Notes under the pieces: generated by a model
Told to the model about the DNA's origin: nothing
The model's input: the letters and a program-made list of their open reading frames with translations, nothing else
The model's database searches: none
Shown: piece after piece, positions 59,466 through 64,000 of the stretch
How the letters are laid out: every line of letters begins with the position of its first letter
Position numbering within the stretch: position 1 is the stretch's first letter
Made by a program: the position numbers and the translations under genes
NCBI GenBank assembly: GCA_942159475.1
Contig: OW804096.1
Span: forward strand, 128,888,941 to 128,952,940
Direction: 5' to 3'
Length of the DNA stretch: 64,000 nucleotides
Source of the DNA: Sthenelais limicola
Taxonomy: Eukaryota; Annelida; Polychaeta; Phyllodocida; Sigalionidae

Positions 59466-61123
59466 ACGAGAGGCTATTAAAATCGCGCCTTTACACCGAT
59501 GAAGCAAAGCCATAAATTTGAGATAAAAAGTCTCGCGAGGTGGTGAATAGAAATATGAGTGATTCTAGAGCGAAGGTGCATGTTATTGCGCGGCAGTTGG
59601 TGGAGGTGGAGGAGTATGTAGGAGGGGAAGGGAGATGTACGAAGGAGGAGCACGTGGGAATAAAAACTTGCGCTTCCTGCAGCGAGCAATGAATGCAGAG
59701 CGTTCCTCCCTCTGCCTCTACCTGGTTTCACTTACCTGGCATCAACAGGTTGTTTTCAGGAGGTACCATACACTGTTGTTGCACGTGCTCCATCTATCCT
59801 ATTATACCCATTCGACCTTTTAGTATTTCCGATATAGCTCCTATATCGTTGTGAGGTTTTCCATTATACATTCACAGGGATGATTTATGGGGGTAGCGGC
59901 TGTTGAGAGGAGGAGTGGAAGACAATGATACTGTCTGACAAGTTGGGGAAAAAGGTGTCTTTGGAAATGATTGTTGACAGTATCATTTGTGAATCCCGAT
60001 TTGCCCGCATCTGTAAGGTCTTTTCATCTCTTCCCGCACCTGTTATTTATTTGTCATATCTTGAAACTTCACCTTTTTACAAGGATAACGGTGGAGGCAA
60101 TAGCTATGTGAATATGCAGGTGGTACTTGAGGAACAAATTGCACTTTTGATAGTTCCTTGGCATCGCTTAAGCTATATGCTGACAGTTTAATTCTCCAGA
60201 AAAAACCCTAAAGCAATACAGAAAAGGGGTAGAAAAGAACTTCAATGGAACACTTTTTCTAGGAAGAGCAGGTCTCACCAAGTGCAATGGGGGCTTAGGT
60301 GACATCACCTGGTCTTGAGTGATGAACCCCAAGTGTTGTTTTCACATTGTAAACTCGTCACTGAACCTAATCCAATTAACTAACCTGTACATTCTTTTAC
60401 ATCAACATGCATAAAACAGACACCGTGCCCTCGACAATTATTGAAATTGAGGAACATTCTCGGCGCAGTGTACATTCCAGTTATAGTCACAAACCTATCC
60501 AGCACCACAGAGCAATTTATCCCAAAGAATTCCCTTTCATTTTTTTCCTGACTTTGCTGTCTGGGTACCGGTATACCGAATCTACTTATAGAAGGCACCC
60601 TGACTTTTTGCGCTGTCTGTTTTGACATGGGGTGTTTTGTGTGAGGCAGATGTTTCTTGGTCTAGACTCGCCTCTCATAGGATACTTACCTGTGGGGCCG
60701 AATGTTTCCTTTCTATTTATTTACTGTCTTGTTTTTTTGAGTCTCTCTTATCTTGAGCACGTTGAACGCTAGTCAGGCTGACATGACTTATCCAAGATTG
60801 CTGTGGACCTTGGAGACGGGGTTTTACCGGAGCGGTCCCCTTTTTTGACATCTTCGAGAAAGAAGTTGGGTATTATTTCCAAAATAATAAATCACTTGCA
60901 TAAATCTGCGGGAAACGAAGATTTTTGTCAAAAAGGGTTCAGTAAGACGGTCACGTATTATAACACGATGGTGTTAATAAAATGTTCAGGTATGGTTTCC
61001 AGGGTCTAGTTATCGAAAGGGTGGAAACGAGTGCTGAATTGTTTGTTTGTGTGGGTGGGGCCCAGGGGCATATGATTTATTTTATGTAGGGATCCACCCA
61101 AGGGGGTCATAAAATCCCCCCAA

Positions 61124-61189
61124 CGTAGGGTTCGACCTACGGGAATGGGATCACCCTAAATGTTTCGATATAAAATCCCATGAATGGGA
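61124..61189. repeat. Cluster of small hairpins
   Basis: CGTAGG/CCTACG with loop GTTCGA (61124-61141), then TCCCA/TGGGA with loop TGAA (61176-61189), in a stretch with repeated GGGAATGGGA-like words. Fold-back relic or chance. Confidence 0.45.
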
Positions 61190-63586
61190 ATTAACAGCAG
61201 AGGAAGGGATAGTTTGGAAACTTTACACTCCCATTTCTAAGTCTTGTATTGGAGTATAAACCCTTTATTTACCGTCAGTGATAAACATCATTCAATAAAC
61301 CAATCATACCCAATCGTTGGACAGATATCTTACCCCATGAGGATTTGTGTGATATCAATACTAATATCAATATACCAATAAACTCTCCACGAAGCCTGGG
61401 CATTGCTTCCGAGTTATCTGTTCCATTGAATCTACATGTAACATAAAACTTGGAGACATTACAATAGATGCCGTGACCAGGATTGAGTAGAGATGGGGTT
61501 GAATACCGAGGTCCGGTCCACACTGCTAAATATTATATCATAAATAGCTTAGCAAGGAAAATCAGAGTAAAATCCATATCGTACACAAAACATGCAGTAA
61601 AAATATAATATGTACTCCAGATACAGTAAAAAGAACAAGGAAGGAAAATGATAAACGTTGGATGTAGTTCAGGTTAGAAGGAGTTAACTTAGTCAATCGT
61701 CTAAAAAAAAAGCTGGCGTTTGTAATGGGGCAATAGCTTCCAACAGTGAGATGTGGATAGTAACTTATTGGTGATGGACATATTTCCTCGAATGCACGGG
61801 GCCTTATATGTTGGACCCATGCTAGGACTGTCATAGCTACTGTCTCATTACAGACAAAACCCAAGAACTCAAGATAGGAGGTCCTGTCTGACCATAGGAG
61901 TGGTCATGTCTTTGGTATCCATCAAGAAGCCAGTGTGCTATTTGATTCCTCCTCATCAATGTCAAAATACCATATTGGCATACCTCAACCTTAACCTTCT
62001 CAACTTTTCCAACTAAGCATCTCCAGAACGTCTATATGCTCAAAGTGGTATCTCATATATCCATTTCACTTTACCCACAACACTTCATGAACCCATCGGT
62101 GGTCCAGAAAGCTGGCCTCCCTCTTATCATATGACCTTCCCTATCTTAAGATGGAATGGTTAATATACACATGGGCTACAATAGCCATAGTGCACTCAAC
62201 ATGGCTTCGTCCTTACATGTTGATATGACACGAACTAACTGACCTCTACCCAATACTATATCAATGTCCATCGCACGACAGCATTCCACGATGCCTACGA
62301 TCCCGCTGCGATCTGCATCGATGTGCGTACGATCCTCCTAGATCAGTTTGTGTGTCCCCCAAACCCCCAGTGTTTCCTCTAGAAACATTACCTATCATAC
62401 GTACAGATAAGACTGAGTTCCTACAACATTAATCCAGGGGATCGGATATATAGATCGTGATAAAACAGAATGCTGTCAAATTTCAGATCCTCGTCCTTCT
62501 TTCGAGTAAACTGACTTTCAGGGACATCTGGTTCTGCTGATCTCCATCACCCCGCTCTGTGACTTGAAGATGACTGATGCCACATGGAAAATGCTTATTA
62601 CTTATGACATACAGGTGACCTTAACCCTTTTGAAAATGGCAAAAACATGACGCTGTTACCTTGCCAAGAGATTGTGGGTTAGAACCCCTGTGAAACCCGT
62701 TCCATGTTCTAAGTAAACAAATACACATTCTATTGTGGTGTGGCTGACTTTTTTGTTCCAAGGACCCCGAATATCGTGAGTACCCTATCAAAATTTAATA
62801 AAGTTACCCTCGCTGTGTGGTCATAGATTCGGGGTCAACCTTCCTCGGCTGACACGTGCATGATCCAGTGATTTGTCAGTGTAAATAGATAGGAGGATTC
62901 CTCTGTGAATATTGCTGCCTCGACCCATGAAGCCCCAGATAACTGGTCAGTTTGCTTACTCTGTACACTGAAATTGGCTCGACATGTCAAACACTGGTAT
63001 CCAAGGTAAAATCATAGCTATCTACTCATTGAAACGGGATCTGACATGGCAATTTAATTTGTAAATATTCCTTATCTTTTCCACGATAGAAATAGTATAG
63101 AGAAGGGTTCATCTGTTGTGTATCGGCTCACCTTGGCATTTTCTGGTCAAGGAGCAACAGTCAAATTGAGCCCACTCACACACTTTAGTGTTCAACAGGA
63201 GTAGGTATTACCAGAAGTATGTTTTGGTTCGGATCTCGAGCTAAGGATACCAAGTTTACGCCTGTTGATCTTGGCATAAAGTTACTGGGAACGCTAAGAT
63301 ATGTGTCCGATGTAGTGTAATGAGGTAGCTCAATGCGAAATTGTCTCCAACTAAAACAACAGACACACGACGTATTTCCACATAGAGCCTGGTTTTGATA
63401 CTAGTTCTACAACTTGTTTTAGAATAGGATAAAAATATCCAGCGAAAAGGCAAGTCATTCAAGATTCAATTTCAATGGGAAGTGTTCTTTTTTAAAGTGA
63501 GATTAACACTGTCCACATTTGCCCAATATTTACACTTCAAACGACACATTTATTTCTCATGTAAATAAACACAAACTCTGACCCAG

Positions 63587-63746
63587 TCTCGGGGGCGGAT
63601 GTTGATGAGAGTTGTGTTGCAGCATTACCTGCTAAATCCCCTTCCTCGCTATCACTAGCTGTTACTGCTAACACACAGAGCCCTTTGCTCTTTCCACTTG
63701 CTCGAGCCACTCCCGACGCGTCTGATCTGCTCGTGGACAGCTCGCG
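63587..63746 (+). CDS. Possible exon or decayed coding segment at right edge
   Basis: An open frame runs from an AG (ACCCAG, 63581-63586) to a GTAATA donor (63747). The frame reads SGADVDESCVAALPAKSPSS, then LSLAVTANTQSPLLFPLARA and TPDASDLLVDSS. Its Ala/Ser/Pro/Leu-rich composition looks more coding-like than its surroundings. A second frame just downstream (63776-63952, SHAGAEALAGYPPSASEAMQ) is also coding-like but shifted, which would fit either an intron between two exons or a frameshifted relic of a transposon gene. The minus strand is open in the same place (63537-63773), so strand is not certain. The acceptor lacks a strong pyrimidine tract. No family recognised. Confidence 0.25.
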
Positions 63747-64000
63747 GTAATAGTTCAAAAGTCCGCCAACCAATGTTCCTATATAGACCGGCCTTTCGAT
63801 CCCACGCTGGGGCTGAAGCTCTTGCTGGTTATCCTCCCTCTGCTTCAGAGGCCATGCAGGGGCAGTTTTTACCTAGGACAAAAAATCTCCTTAGTAATTC
63901 TGTAATCTTGATGTACGATCGGCCCAATATGCTTGAGGAAAATCCCCCATAGCGTTAAGTGTAGGAATAGTATCGCGCCTTAACATTCATAACCTGTCAA
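63747..64000. other. Right edge, intergenic or part of an unresolved gene
   Basis: Contains the shifted frame noted with 63587-63746. No splice chain can be completed before the window ends. Confidence 0.4.

Larger units (their letters stand above)
54419..63586. other. Intergenic, no gene recognised
   Basis: No exon chain, RNA gene or transposon recognised. Small items are TCTCGCGAGG at 59531-59540 (a promoter-associated palindrome type), an 11-G run at 59312-59322, and the tandem and hairpins listed separately. Open frames stay at or below 100 codons except 52620-52946 on - (108), which resembles nothing known. Confidence 0.55.

Noticed and set aside
19601..64000. CRISPR arrays, bacterial-type operons or conserved microRNA hairpins
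   Set aside because: No regularly spaced direct repeats were seen. I looked for seeds and arms of well-known bilaterian microRNAs (let-7, miR-100, miR-124, miR-1, miR-34, miR-71) and found none with a hairpin. This was a reading, not a computed search.

Overview
The window is animal nuclear DNA. It carries the 3' part of one large spliced gene on the + strand and then about 44 kb with no gene I can support. There are no operons, bacterial-type promoters or ribosome binding sites. Coding sequence is split into short exons with GT-AG introns, and introns and intergenic DNA are AT-rich. The protein is very close to vertebrate HERC1, while introns are mostly 0.2-1 kb. This suggests an invertebrate bilaterian, perhaps marine, but I cannot name the species from sequence alone.

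Region 1 (141-18470): 29 consecutive exons of a HERC1 orthologue. Joined, they keep one open frame of 1,774 complete codons plus stop, with agreeing splice phases at all 28 junctions. The order is an upstream helical segment, a WD40 propeller, a linker, the second RCC1-like domain (seven blades) and a C-terminal HECT ubiquitin-ligase domain with its catalytic cysteine in the last exon. The N-terminal part (first RCC1-like domain, SPRY and more) lies upstream of the window. A 3' UTR follows with three candidate AATAAA signals. A 232-bp inverted-repeat element with a TA duplication sits in an intron inside the HECT domain.

Region 2 (about 19.6-64 kb): a gene-poor stretch. It holds a well-bounded 925-bp non-autonomous transposon at 26552-27476 with arms made of repeated inverted AGAACCCT/AGGGTTCT units, small simple repeats, several hairpins, and a CpG-dense patch near 45.2-45.4 kb with three nuclear-receptor-type half sites. 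It also has an ETS-type site with a dyad at 54.4 kb, an unrecognised 193-codon ORF at 43871-44452, and a coding-looking segment at the right edge (63587-63746). Other ORFs there are short, resemble no family I know, and fit chance. The best hypothesis for the region is intergenic DNA with scattered regulatory elements and transposon relics; this is inference. I did not find a new multi-gene system.
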